The notes beneath the pieces are model-generated. The model was not told the origin of the DNA, did no database searches, and saw only the letters and a program-made list of their open reading frames with translations. A stretch of 64,000 nucleotides of DNA from DASYXT01 sp035934555 (GTDB taxonomy: Bacteria; Verrucomicrobiota; Verrucomicrobiia; Limisphaerales; UBA8199), in assembly GCA_035934555.1 (NCBI GenBank), contig DASYXT010000039.1, forward strand, positions 138,808 to 202,807. Reading direction: 5' to 3'. The position numbers and the translations under genes are program-made. Below, piece by piece: positions 1-7,697 of the stretch. Within the stretch, counting starts at the first letter, position 1. The number at the start of each line of letters is the position of its first letter.

Positions 1-20
1 ACGAACCAATACGGCAAGCT

Positions 21-38
21 CGGTTCAATGCTGAACCG
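21..38. repeat. Short perfect inverted repeat upstream of the hydrogenase operon
   Basis: A 7-base arm cggttca is followed by a 4-base loop and its exact reverse complement tgaaccg. It lies about 160 bases before the first operon gene and could be an operator for a dimeric regulator, or chance. No second copy was noticed nearby. Confidence 0.3.
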
Positions 39-94
39 AAATTCCATCGTCCCATTATTCCATTTCCCACCTTCCTTGCTTGGGCGAACACCCC

Positions 95-123
95 ATTTAT
101 GCGGGTTTAATATGTCCTATAAT
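95..123 (+). promoter_or_regulatory. Possible promoter of the hydrogenase operon
   Basis: A perfect TATAAT hexamer sits at 118-123, 60 bases before the first start codon, at the head of a co-directional run of genes. No good TTGACA-like box is visible 16-18 bases upstream, so an activator or another sigma factor may be needed. The sequence shows only the -10 hexamer; promoter function is inferred. Confidence 0.35.
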
Positions 124-182
124 AACTACACTTTGAGCACTCATTCGGCCCACCGACAGGGACCCAAAGGAAGGAGCGCATG

Positions 183-377
183 ATGAGTTGGACTAAACGA
201 CCGCCAGAGCCCGTTCATATTAAGGGAACAAAGAAGGGCGAGGAATATACCCTCGAACACGGAAAGGAACCCGGTCGCGGCGGGCGCCAATACCGCATGG
301 CCCGCGATTCGACCAGCATCAACCCCTCTCAGCACGAGCCGATTCATCCGGCGATGCCGAGCCTTCCGCCGGCCTGA
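183..377 (+). CDS. Small hydrophilic protein at the head of the hydrogenase operon
   Basis: A 64-residue basic, Pro/Gly-rich protein with no membrane segment and no recognised domain. Two ATG codons stand in tandem at 180 and 183. The strong Shine-Dalgarno run AAGGAAGGAG (167-176) is better spaced for 183, so that start is chosen. It is followed 35 bases later by the DUF5947-type gene and is probably co-transcribed with the hydrogenase genes. The ribosome site and position argue that it is real. Its role is unknown; a small accessory or regulatory protein is a guess. A short hypothetical of this kind could also be a leader peptide. Confidence 0.5.
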   Translation: MSWTKRPPEPVHIKGTKKGEEYTLEHGKEPGRGGRQYRMARDSTSINPSQHEPIHPAMPSLPPA

Positions 378-412
378 GTTCGTCTCAGGTCGCCAACGCG
401 TCGAGACTGCCT

Positions 413-1048
413 ATGAATGGAACCGCTTTGTCGGGCGCCGGCAACCCCTTGACGGTGTTGCGCCGGCTGGCCAAGCCCCGGGCGCAAGGCGAGGCGTGCG
501 AGTTCTGCAGCCTCGATTTGCAGCCGGGTCACCGGCATCTGGTCGAAGTGGCCACGCGTAAAATATCCTGCGTGTGCGATGCCTGTGGCGTCGTCTTTCA
601 GAATGCCGTCGGCCGCTGGAAGGTGGTACCGCGAGATGCGCGCTGGCTCAGCGATTTTCAGCTCACCGACCCGCAATGGGAAGCGCTGGGCTTGCCCATT
701 CAAATGGCGTTTTTCTTTCAGAGCACGCCGGCCAAACGGATCGTCGCGATGTATCCCAGCCCGGGCGGCCCGACCGAATCCCTGCTGCCGCTCTCGAGTT
801 GGGACGCTCTGGTCCAGGCCAATCCGTGCCTGGCCCGTTTGGAACCCGACGTGGAAGCTCTATTGGCTAATCGGTTGGGAAATAAACGCGAATACTACAT
901 CGCGCCGCTGGACATCTGCTACGAGTTGGTCGGGCTCATCCGCTTGCATTGGCGCGGGTTCTCCGGCGGGGACCGCGTTTGGGAAGAAATCGAGAAGTTC
1001 TTCGTCAGGTTGCGGGACAACGCGTTACCCGGGGCCCTCCATGCCTGA
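413..1048 (+). CDS. DUF5947-family protein, hydrogenase-associated, with cysteine pairs
   Basis: A 211-residue soluble protein that I place in the DUF5947 family, which accompanies group 1h [NiFe]-hydrogenase operons in actinobacteria. The N-terminal third has a metal-site pattern: C29-x2-C32, then histidines at 40 and 42, then C53, C55 and C58. This resembles a zinc ribbon or rubredoxin-like knuckle. The rest is alpha/beta without a recognisable catalytic motif. No signal peptide is seen. It overlaps the next gene by 8 bases, which suggests translational coupling. A role in electron transfer to or from the hydrogenase, or in its assembly, is inferred from context only. Confidence 0.75.
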   Translation: MNGTALSGAGNPLTVLRRLAKPRAQGEACEFCSLDLQPGHRHLVEVATRKISCVCDACGVVFQNAVGRWKVVPRDARWLSDFQLTDPQWEALGLPIQMAFFFQSTPAKRIVAMYPSPGGPTESLLPLSSWDALVQANPCLARLEPDVEALLANRLGNKREYYIAPLDICYELVGLIRLHWRGFSGGDRVWEEIEKFFVRLRDNALPGALHA

Positions 1049-1736
1049 ATTAAAAATTGAGATAACGGGAGTCGAACCGCTGGCGCATAGCCTGACGCCG
1101 TTGTTGCAATTCAAACTGCGGATCACCGCCGGCTCCGCCGAGGCCGTCGCCGGTCTGCTGCTCAACGCCCAAATTCAGCTCCAGTGCCCCCAGCGGTCCT
1201 ACACCGCAGAGGAGAAAGCGCGCCTCATCGAGTTGTTCGGCCCGCCAGAGCGTTGGGGGCAGACCTTGCGCAACCGGCTTTGGGCGCTTGCCAACACCAA
1301 CCTGGGCCCGTTCACCGGCAGCGTCGAGGCCAGTCTCACGGTGCCCTGCACTTATGATCTGAACCTGGCAGCCGCCAAATACCTGTATGCGCTGGAAGGC
1401 GGAGAAGTATCGCTGCTGTTTTTGTTCACCGGCTCGGTGTTCTACCTCACCGCGGATGGCCGCCTGCAAGTCGAACGGATTTCCTGGGATAGCGAGGCGG
1501 TTTTTGTTCTGCCGCTGGTGGCCTGGCGCACCGCCCTGGAAGCGCATTATCCGAACAGCGCGTGGCTAACGCTGCGCCGCGAAGTCTTTGATCGGCTTTG
1601 CGAGTACAAGCGCCGCCAAACGATCGTAACCTGGGAAGAAACGATAAACCGCCTGCTGGAGCAAGCCGAGTTGGCACCCGCCGTGCCGGCAGTGCTCCAG
1701 CCAACCCCGCCCATCGCCGAGGAGGTGCCTGCATGA
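1041..1736 (+). CDS. DUF6084-family protein, hydrogenase-associated
   Basis: A 231-residue protein similar to the DUF6084 family, one of the uncharacterised proteins that recur beside group 1h hydrogenases. The ATG at 1041 lies inside the end of the previous gene. The longer open frame upstream (from 579) is only the shadow of DUF5947 in another frame. The protein looks beta-rich in the centre and helical toward the C-terminus (about residues 170-215), with a Pro-rich tail. There are almost no cysteines, so it is unlikely to hold an iron-sulfur cluster. Its stop overlaps the next start as ATGA. Function unknown; a structural or assembly partner of the hydrogenase is inferred. Confidence 0.75.
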   Translation: MPELKIEITGVEPLAHSLTPLLQFKLRITAGSAEAVAGLLLNAQIQLQCPQRSYTAEEKARLIELFGPPERWGQTLRNRLWALANTNLGPFTGSVEASLTVPCTYDLNLAAAKYLYALEGGEVSLLFLFTGSVFYLTADGRLQVERISWDSEAVFVLPLVAWRTALEAHYPNSAWLTLRREVFDRLCEYKRRQTIVTWEETINRLLEQAELAPAVPAVLQPTPPIAEEVPA

Positions 1737-3157
1737 ATTCCGAACTGCTGGAGAAAATCATCGAGGCCGTTCTTTACGAGGGCTATATCCTGTATCCCTA
1801 CCGGCCCTCAGCGAACAAGAACCGCCGCGGCAGGTTCACTTTCGGACGAGTTTACCCCGAGGCGTTCAGCCGCGCCCAAAACGGCGCCGAGTCCTGCCTC
1901 ATCCAGACCGAGTGTCTCGTCGAGGGGCGGACCGCCCCGATTCTCAATGTAAGCGTGCGGTTTCTCCAACCCACTTCGCGCCAGATCGGCGTCTTTCCTG
2001 AACCACTGCACAAGTGGAACGGCGTGCGCCCGCCGTTCACCGTGGTGCCGGAGTTGCGCGTCGGCGATGACCTGTTTCAGACCTGGATGGAAGCTGTGGA
2101 ACGGAAGATCGAGGCGCCGCCGCTCGAATTGGCCGCCCTCAACGGGCGTTGGCAGCGCGTCGCGTTCGAGTTTCCTTGCGCCTGGAACCTGGAACCGATT
2201 TGGGACCGTGGCCAGGTGGTGGGCGCGATCCGGCGCAGCCAGGATAACCTGCGCGGCACGATTGAGATGGGGGCTCAGCCGCTGGGCACCAGCGCGTACA
2301 AGGTTACCGTTCGCATTTTGAACCATTCGCCCGTGCCTCCCGATTGTACTGATTCCGAGAGTGTGCTGCTGCGCATCTTCGCTTCCACTCATACCGTGTT
2401 ACACGTCCAGGACGGGCAATTCGTCTCCTTGCTCGACCCCACACCAGCCTACAAACCCGCCGCCGACGCGTGCCGCAATCTCGGCACCTGGCCGGTCCTG
2501 GTTGGCAATGAATTACAGGCGGAACGGGATACGATGCTTTCTTCACCCATCATTCTGTATGATTACCCGAGGCTTGCGCCTGAGAGCGCCGGGCCTTTGT
2601 TCGACGGCACCGAAATCGATGAGTTGCTCACCCTCCGCATCCTGACCCTTACCGACCGTGAAAAGAGCGAGATGCGACATGTGGACGAGCAGGCGCGGCG
2701 TTTGCTCGAACGAACCGAACGCCTCCCCGATGATGACCTGCTGAAAATGCATGGCACCATCCGCGCCGGCGAAGCCGATACGGCCACGGCCTGCCCTCAT
2801 CCGTGCGAGCCAGTCTCCGAACCCGCGGGCGCTCCCATTGATTTTGATGATTTCTTTGGGCCCAGTACCCGATTGCAGGGCGTTTCCGTTAAGGGCGTGT
2901 ACCTGCGCGCCGGTGACCGCATTCGCCTGTGCCCAAAAGGGCGCGCGGATGCGATTGATATGATGCTGGCTGGCCAGGTCGGGATCATCGAAGCGGTTGA
3001 ACAAGACCTCGAGCGCCGGGTGCACCTGGCCATTGTTCTGGAAAACGATCCCGGGAAAGACCTCGGCATGTTGCGCCAACCGGGTCACCGGTTCTTCTAT
3101 GGGGTCGATGAAGTCGAACCCATCGCGGCGCCCGCGACTGGAGGAGTTGAGCGATGA
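1733..3157 (+). CDS. Hydrogenase-operon protein of unknown function (474 aa)
   Basis: The start ATG at 1733 forms an ATGA overlap with the DUF6084-like gene, and the stop overlaps the protease gene the same way, so this gene is locked into the operon. The 474-residue product has no signal peptide and no membrane segment. Residues about 1-330 form a large mixed domain. An acidic linker follows, then a compact C-terminal domain (about 395-470) containing GDRIRLCPKGRADAIDMM and a conserved-looking FFYGVDEVEPI end. I recall similar uncharacterised proteins in actinobacterial group 1h clusters but can give no biochemical role. A partner or chaperone of the hydrogenase is the simplest inference. 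Confidence 0.7.
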   Translation: MNSELLEKIIEAVLYEGYILYPYRPSANKNRRGRFTFGRVYPEAFSRAQNGAESCLIQTECLVEGRTAPILNVSVRFLQPTSRQIGVFPEPLHKWNGVRPPFTVVPELRVGDDLFQTWMEAVERKIEAPPLELAALNGRWQRVAFEFPCAWNLEPIWDRGQVVGAIRRSQDNLRGTIEMGAQPLGTSAYKVTVRILNHSPVPPDCTDSESVLLRIFASTHTVLHVQDGQFVSLLDPTPAYKPAADACRNLGTWPVLVGNELQAERDTMLSSPIILYDYPRLAPESAGPLFDGTEIDELLTLRILTLTDREKSEMRHVDEQARRLLERTERLPDDDLLKMHGTIRAGEADTATACPHPCEPVSEPAGAPIDFDDFFGPSTRLQGVSVKGVYLRAGDRIRLCPKGRADAIDMMLAGQVGIIEAVEQDLERRVHLAIVLENDPGKDLGMLRQPGHRFFYGVDEVEPIAAPATGGVER

Positions 3158-3675
3158 GTTACGCGCGCATTCTCATTGCCGGCATCGGCAACATTTTTCT
3201 GGGCGACGATGCCTTTGGCGTGGAGGTCGCCAGTGAGTTACTGCGCCGCTCGTTGCCGCCTGAGGTCGAAGTGCGCGACTTTGGCATTCGCAGCTATGAC
3301 CTGGCATTTGCCATCGCTGATGGCTACGAAATCCTCATCCTGGTGGACGCCACCCAGCGAGGGCAATCGCCCGGCACGCTTTACCTCATCGAACCCGACT
3401 GCGAGCAACTGCAGGCCCTGCAGAGCGGGCAGGTCGATGCGCACAGGCTGGACCCGGTGCGTGTGTTGCAGCTTGCCGAATCATTTGGCGCGCGTCCGAC
3501 TCGTCTGTACCTGGTGGGCTGTGAACCTGGCGACCTGGGCGGTGATGACGGCCGGGTCGGCCTGACCGAACCCGTCCAGGCCGCGGTGCCGCAGGCCATC
3601 GCACGAATCGAAACGCTGGTGGGGGAGCTTATGGGTAGGGAACTGAAAACCAACCGCGGCTTTGCCTCGGTTTGA
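3154..3675 (+). CDS. [NiFe] hydrogenase maturation endopeptidase (HycI/HyaD family)
   Basis: A 173-residue protease of peptidase family M52. The N-terminus shows the family signature GIGNIFLGDDAFG, with D18/D19 near the usual nickel-sensing acid. The second conserved acid lies in ILVDATQRG, and the histidine in VDAHRLDP. Family members remove the C-terminal tail of the large subunit after nickel insertion. The large subunit in this operon carries such a tail (34 residues after its last active-site histidine), so this is probably its dedicated protease. It starts in a 4-base overlap with the preceding unknown gene and precedes the 44-aa membrane peptide by 11 bases. Acts in the cytoplasm. Confidence 0.9.
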   Translation: MSYARILIAGIGNIFLGDDAFGVEVASELLRRSLPPEVEVRDFGIRSYDLAFAIADGYEILILVDATQRGQSPGTLYLIEPDCEQLQALQSGQVDAHRLDPVRVLQLAESFGARPTRLYLVGCEPGDLGGDDGRVGLTEPVQAAVPQAIARIETLVGELMGRELKTNRGFASV

Positions 3676-3686
3676 AAGGAAAAACG

Positions 3687-3821
3687 ATGAAAATCAAGTC
3701 GAGGAATTCTGCCGCCACCGCTTGGTGGGCTTTCGGCGGCCTGTTGGCGGCCGGGGTAGCCTTCATGGTGATCCGGGAACTGCCGGCCATCCGGCGGGAA
3801 CTGCACATATTACGCATGTAG
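3687..3821 (+). CDS. 44-residue single-helix membrane protein (DUF6893-like)
   Basis: A short ORF of 44 codons between the protease and the small-subunit gene. The start at 3687 follows a GAAAGGA Shine-Dalgarno (3674-3680). The product has a basic N-terminus, one hydrophobic helix (about residues 12-29, Trp-Trp-Ala-Phe then Gly/Leu/Ala-rich), and a charged amphipathic tail rich in Arg and Glu. Tiny proteins of this kind (DUF6893) occur beside group 1h hydrogenases. The small subunit here lacks a Tat signal and the operon has no cytochrome b anchor. This peptide is therefore a candidate membrane tether; that is inference. The next SD, aggaggt, overlaps its stop codon. Confidence 0.65.
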   Translation: MKIKSRNSAATAWWAFGGLLAAGVAFMVIRELPAIRRELHILRM

Positions 3822-3830
3822 GAGGTCTTT

Positions 3831-4955
3831 ATGAAAACACCGCAAGTTGTGGCTGATCGTCCACCGGCCGTTAAAGAAATTCATATCCTCTGGACTCCTG
3901 ACGGGATGAGTTGCGACGGCGACACCGTTTCGGTTACCGCCGCCACCCTGCCCAGCATCGAAGACCTCGTGATGGGCGCCATCCCGGGCTTGCCAAAAGT
4001 TCATCTGCACAATCGCGTGCTGGCCATGGAAAACGGGCTCGATTTCATGCGCGCCTGGTTCGAGGCCGCCGAAGGCAAGCTCGACCCGTTCGTTCTGGTG
4101 GTCGAGGGTTCGATTCCTAACGAAGATATCAAAAAGGAAGGCTACTGGGCCGCCATCGGCACTGACCCGAAAACCGGCCAGCCCATTACACTCAACACCT
4201 GGATTGACCGTCTGGCGCCCAAAGCTGTCGCCGTCGTCGCCGCCGGCACCTGTGCGGCTTACGGCGGCATTCATGCCATGCAGGGCAATCCGACTGGCTC
4301 GATGGGTCTCGCCGATTACCTGGGCTGGAATTGGCGTTCGAAAGTTGGCCTGCCGATAGTCAATGTTCCGGGTTGCCCCGTGCAGCCCGATAACATGATG
4401 GAGACGCTACTCTACCTCCTTTACCAGGTTGCCGGCATGGCTCCCATGATTCCTTTGGACGAACAGCTCCGGCCCACCTGGCTGTTCGGCAAAACCGTCC
4501 ACGAAGGCTGCGATCGCGGTTCCTACTACGAGCAAGGAGATTTTGCGCACGAATACGGCTCGCCTAAGTGCCTGGTGAAACTGGGCTGCTGGGGGCCGGT
4601 GGTGAACTGCAACGTCACCAAGCGCGGTTGGATGGACGGCATCGGCGGCTGCCCCAACGTTGGCGGCATTTGCATCGCATGTACCATGCCCGGTTTCCCG
4701 GACAAGTTCATGCCGTTTATGGATGAACCGCCCGGGGCGACTTTTTCAAGCTCGATGGTGCAGTCTTACGGCAAACTTATTCGTTCCCTGCGCGCCATCA
4801 CCAATCTTACCGCGAACAAAGAACCGAAATGGCGGCATCCCAAGCCGGTGCTGACCACCGGCTACGACCCGGAGTTCTACGGCGAGGGAAACGGTAACGG
4901 TAAATATCATCACTCCGGCGGCGCCGTGCGGCACCCCGAGCAGACTAGGAGGTAA
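3831..4955 (+). CDS. hhyS: Group 1h [NiFe] hydrogenase small subunit
   Basis: A 374-residue iron-sulfur subunit that passes electrons from the [NiFe] centre of the large subunit. Cluster ligands are visible in AGTCAAYGG, PGCPVQPDN, HEGCDRGSYYEQG, KLGCWGPVVNC and GGCPNVGGICIACTMPGFPDKFMPF. The proximal-cluster start is C28-D29-G30-D31, so CxxD replaces the usual CxxC. A three-Cys/one-Asp proximal cluster is the known hallmark of the oxygen-insensitive Actinobacteria-type (group 1h, formerly group 5) enzyme. There is no Tat signal peptide at the N-terminus, as expected for this class. The start is preceded by a perfect AGGAGGT. It lies 2 bases before the large-subunit gene. The enzyme likely oxidises atmospheric or trace hydrogen during starvation. 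Confidence 0.95.
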   Translation: MKTPQVVADRPPAVKEIHILWTPDGMSCDGDTVSVTAATLPSIEDLVMGAIPGLPKVHLHNRVLAMENGLDFMRAWFEAAEGKLDPFVLVVEGSIPNEDIKKEGYWAAIGTDPKTGQPITLNTWIDRLAPKAVAVVAAGTCAAYGGIHAMQGNPTGSMGLADYLGWNWRSKVGLPIVNVPGCPVQPDNMMETLLYLLYQVAGMAPMIPLDEQLRPTWLFGKTVHEGCDRGSYYEQGDFAHEYGSPKCLVKLGCWGPVVNCNVTKRGWMDGIGGCPNVGGICIACTMPGFPDKFMPFMDEPPGATFSSSMVQSYGKLIRSLRAITNLTANKEPKWRHPKPVLTTGYDPEFYGEGNGNGKYHHSGGAVRHPEQTRR

Positions 4956-4957
4956 TT

Positions 4958-6805
4958 ATGGCAACTTTAACAGCAGCTCAAGAAAGAAAGCCCCAGACCA
5001 AGAGCAACCTGGTGGAAATGTCGTGGGACCCCATCACCCGGATTGTCGGCAGCCTGGGCATCTATACCAAGATTGATTTTGCAAACCGGAAGGTGGCCGA
5101 ATGTTTCAGCACCTCGTCCGTGTTCCGTGGGTACAGCATCTTCATGCAGAATAAGGACCCCCGCGACGCACACTTCATCACCAGCCGGATTTGCGGCATC
5201 TGCGGTGATAACCACGCCACCTGTTCGGTTTATGCGCAGAACATGGCCTATGGCATCAAGAACCCGGAGTTGGGCGAATGGATTCTCAATCTCGGCGAAG
5301 CCGCCGAATACATGTTCGACCATTGCATCTTCCAGGAGAACCTGGTCGGTGTGGATTTCTGTGAGAAAATGGTCCGCGAAACCAATCCGGGGGTCTGGGA
5401 ACGCGCCAAGCGCACCGAAGCGCCCCACGCGCGCGACCATGGCTACCGGACGATCGCCGATATCATGACCTCGCTCAATCCTTTCGAGGGCGAGTTCTAT
5501 CGCGAGGCGCTCGTCATGAGCCGCTTGACCCGGGAAATGTTCTGTCTCATGGAAGGCCGGCACGTGCATCCTTCGACAGTTTATCCCGGCGGCGTCGGCA
5601 CGGTTCCTTCCATCCAGACCTTCACCGATTACCTGGTGCGTTTGACCAAATACGTCGAGTTCATGAAGAAAGTCGTTCCGCTGCACGATGACCTGTTCGA
5701 CTTCTTTTACCAGGCGCTGCCCGGGTATGAAAAAGTCGGCCAACGGCGAGTGCTGCTCGGCTGCTGGGGTTCCTGGCAGGACCCCGACGTCTGCGATTAC
5801 CGCTACGAGACCATGGAGAAGTGGGGGCGCAGTATGTTCGTCACCCCCGGGGTAGTGGTGGATGGAAACCTGGTTACAAACAGCCTGGTGGACATCAACC
5901 TGGGCTTGCGCATCCTGCTGGGTTCTTCCTTCTATGAAGACTGGGCCGACAACGGCAATGGGGAGATGTTCGTCCGCACCGACCCCCTGGGGAATCCAGT
6001 GGATCAACGGCATCCGTGGAATCAAACGACTATTCCCAAACCGCAAAAGCGCGATTTCGAGGGCAACTACACCTGGGTGATGTCGCCACGGTGGCTGGAC
6101 AAGCGCACCGGCGATCACCTCGCCTTGGATACCGGCGGAGGACCCATCGCCCGCTTGTGGGCCACGGCGCTGTCGGGCCTCGTGGATATTGGCTACGTCA
6201 AAGCTCCGGGCGACGGCACCATCCGCATTCGACTGCCCAAGACCATGACCAAACCGGAAGTCGAACTGACCTGGCGCATTCCTAAATGGAGCAACGCCAT
6301 CGAACGCGATCGTGCGCGGAGCTATTTCCAGGCTTACGCCGCTGCCGTCGCCATGTATTGTGTCGAAAAGGCGATGGATTGTGTCCGCGCCGGCCGGACG
6401 CAGACGTTCACGCCATTCAAAGTGCCTGATGAAGCCATCGGCTGCGGCTTCCACGAAGCCGTGCGTGGCGTTTTGTCGCATCACCTGGTCATCCGCAACG
6501 GCCGCATCGCCAATTATCATCCCTATCCGCCCACCCCCTGGAACGCCAGTCCGCGCGACAGCTACGGGACACCCGGGCCGTATGAAGATGCGGTGCAAAA
6601 CACGCCGATCTTCGAGGAAAACGGGCCGGATAACTTCAAGGGCATCGACATCATGCGCGCGGTGCGCAGCTTCGATCCCTGCCTGCCTTGCGGCGTTCAT
6701 ATGTATTTGGGCCCGGGCAAGGTCCTCGAAGAAATGCACACCCCGACCGGGTTGCTCGGCCTGTCCAAACGGGCGACGCACAACCCAAAAGATGTCATCC
6801 GATAG
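4958..6805 (+). CDS. hhyL: Group 1h [NiFe] hydrogenase large subunit
   Basis: A 615-residue catalytic subunit of the hydrogen uptake enzyme. The N-terminal motif RICGICGDNH gives cysteine ligands C79 and C82. The C-terminal motif DPCLPCGVH gives C575 and C578, with H581 as the last residue kept after maturation. A 34-residue tail follows H581 and should be cut off by the operon's endopeptidase. The length and the conserved blocks fit group 1h large subunits. The start follows a GGAGG Shine-Dalgarno at 4948-4952 and lies 2 bases after the small-subunit stop. A long antisense open frame across the gene is a codon-usage shadow. Assignment is firm; the physiological electron acceptor is not visible in the window. 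Confidence 0.96.
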   Translation: MATLTAAQERKPQTKSNLVEMSWDPITRIVGSLGIYTKIDFANRKVAECFSTSSVFRGYSIFMQNKDPRDAHFITSRICGICGDNHATCSVYAQNMAYGIKNPELGEWILNLGEAAEYMFDHCIFQENLVGVDFCEKMVRETNPGVWERAKRTEAPHARDHGYRTIADIMTSLNPFEGEFYREALVMSRLTREMFCLMEGRHVHPSTVYPGGVGTVPSIQTFTDYLVRLTKYVEFMKKVVPLHDDLFDFFYQALPGYEKVGQRRVLLGCWGSWQDPDVCDYRYETMEKWGRSMFVTPGVVVDGNLVTNSLVDINLGLRILLGSSFYEDWADNGNGEMFVRTDPLGNPVDQRHPWNQTTIPKPQKRDFEGNYTWVMSPRWLDKRTGDHLALDTGGGPIARLWATALSGLVDIGYVKAPGDGTIRIRLPKTMTKPEVELTWRIPKWSNAIERDRARSYFQAYAAAVAMYCVEKAMDCVRAGRTQTFTPFKVPDEAIGCGFHEAVRGVLSHHLVIRNGRIANYHPYPPTPWNASPRDSYGTPGPYEDAVQNTPIFEENGPDNFKGIDIMRAVRSFDPCLPCGVHMYLGPGKVLEEMHTPTGLLGLSKRATHNPKDVIR

Positions 6806-6814
6806 AATTCACCT

Positions 6815-7432
6815 GTGACTACAACACCTGTTGCGCCAACTCGGGACGAGCCGCCTTTCAAAGATAACTCCGGCCCTCCTGGCTCGGAACGCACCCTCAA
6901 TGACGTGCTCGAGCAAAGCCGCAAGCTCCAGCAGTTGGTGCAACAAGCCTCGGAATTGCGCGATCCGGTCGCCCGCGCGCTCACGCAGCAATGCCTCCAG
7001 GCCCTGCTAAGCTTCTACGGGCAGGGCTTGGCCCGGGTCCTGCACCTGGTGGGAAATCGCGGCGCCGACGGCGAGCCGGTGCTGGAAAACCTCCTGAATG
7101 ATCCGGTGCTCCGCACGCTGCTGCTGATCCACGGCTTGCATCCGGTGGATTTGCCCACGCGCCTCAGCCAGGCCATCCAGAAAGTCCGGCCGTACATGGA
7201 AAGCCACGGCGGCAGTGTCGAATTGCTCAGTCTCGAAAGCGACTTCGCCCGGTTCCGTCTCGAAGGCGCTTGCAAAACCTGCCCCTCTTCCTCTGTCACG
7301 ATGGAGTTGGCCCTGCGCTCAGCCATCGAAGAATTCTGCCCCGACCTCGCCGGCTTCGAGGTCGAAGGCCTCGCCCCTGCAGCCGACGGCAAGCCCACAG
7401 AAGGATCCTATGTGCCTGGCCATTCCCGGTAA
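6815..7432 (+). CDS. NifU C-terminal-domain iron-sulfur scaffold protein
   Basis: A 205-residue protein beginning with GTG at 6815, 9 bases after the large subunit. Residues about 125-190 are a NifU-like domain, recognisable from VRPYMESHGGSVELL and the cluster-binding C153-x2-C156 (CKTCPSS). Residues 25-115 are a helical region that is not part of NifU, so this is a specialised version rather than a general Nfu protein. Such NifU-domain proteins are regular members of group 1h operons. Likely role: assembly or delivery of iron-sulfur clusters to the small subunit with its unusual proximal cluster (inference). It overlaps hypC by 23 bases. Confidence 0.85.
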   Translation: MTTTPVAPTRDEPPFKDNSGPPGSERTLNDVLEQSRKLQQLVQQASELRDPVARALTQQCLQALLSFYGQGLARVLHLVGNRGADGEPVLENLLNDPVLRTLLLIHGLHPVDLPTRLSQAIQKVRPYMESHGGSVELLSLESDFARFRLEGACKTCPSSSVTMELALRSAIEEFCPDLAGFEVEGLAPAADGKPTEGSYVPGHSR

Positions 7433-7697
7433 AGTTGTCGAAATCCAGCAGGACGCCGCCGGTGTGCGGATGGCCAAGGCCAATTTCGGCGGCATCGTCA
7501 AACAGGTATGCCTCGAGTACACCCCGGACGTTCACTGCGGCGATTACGTGCTGGTCCACGTCGGATTCGCGCTGCAGAAAGTCGATGAGGCGGACGCTCG
7601 ACGCACTTATCAGGCGCTCGAGGAGCTGAACCAATTGACGGAGCTGGAAGTCCAAAGCGACCTCAGTCCCCAGGAAGCCCGAGGAGCCCCATCATGA
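7410..7697 (+). CDS. hypC: Hydrogenase maturation factor HypC
   Basis: A 95-residue HypC/HybG/HupF protein. The start MCLAIPGKV places the essential Cys at position 2. This Cys binds the iron that becomes Fe(CN)2CO, in complex with HypD, and the protein later hands it to the large subunit. The ATG at 7410 overlaps the NifU-domain gene by 23 bases and is preceded by GAAGGA. The open frame upstream of 7410 belongs to a shadow. Its stop overlaps hypD (ATGA at 7694-7697). The C-terminal 20 residues extend slightly beyond the typical ~75-residue core. Confidence 0.93.
   Translation: MCLAIPGKVVEIQQDAAGVRMAKANFGGIVKQVCLEYTPDVHCGDYVLVHVGFALQKVDEADARRTYQALEELNQLTELEVQSDLSPQEARGAPS

Noticed and set aside
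579..1040. Upstream extension of the DUF6084-like gene
   Set aside because: The extension is the DUF5947 sequence read in another frame; family similarity starts at the ATG at 1041.
4967..6781. 604-aa open frame on the minus strand across the hydrogenase large subunit
   Set aside because: It is antisense to a gene with intact active-site motifs; GC-rich codon use keeps the complementary frame free of stops.
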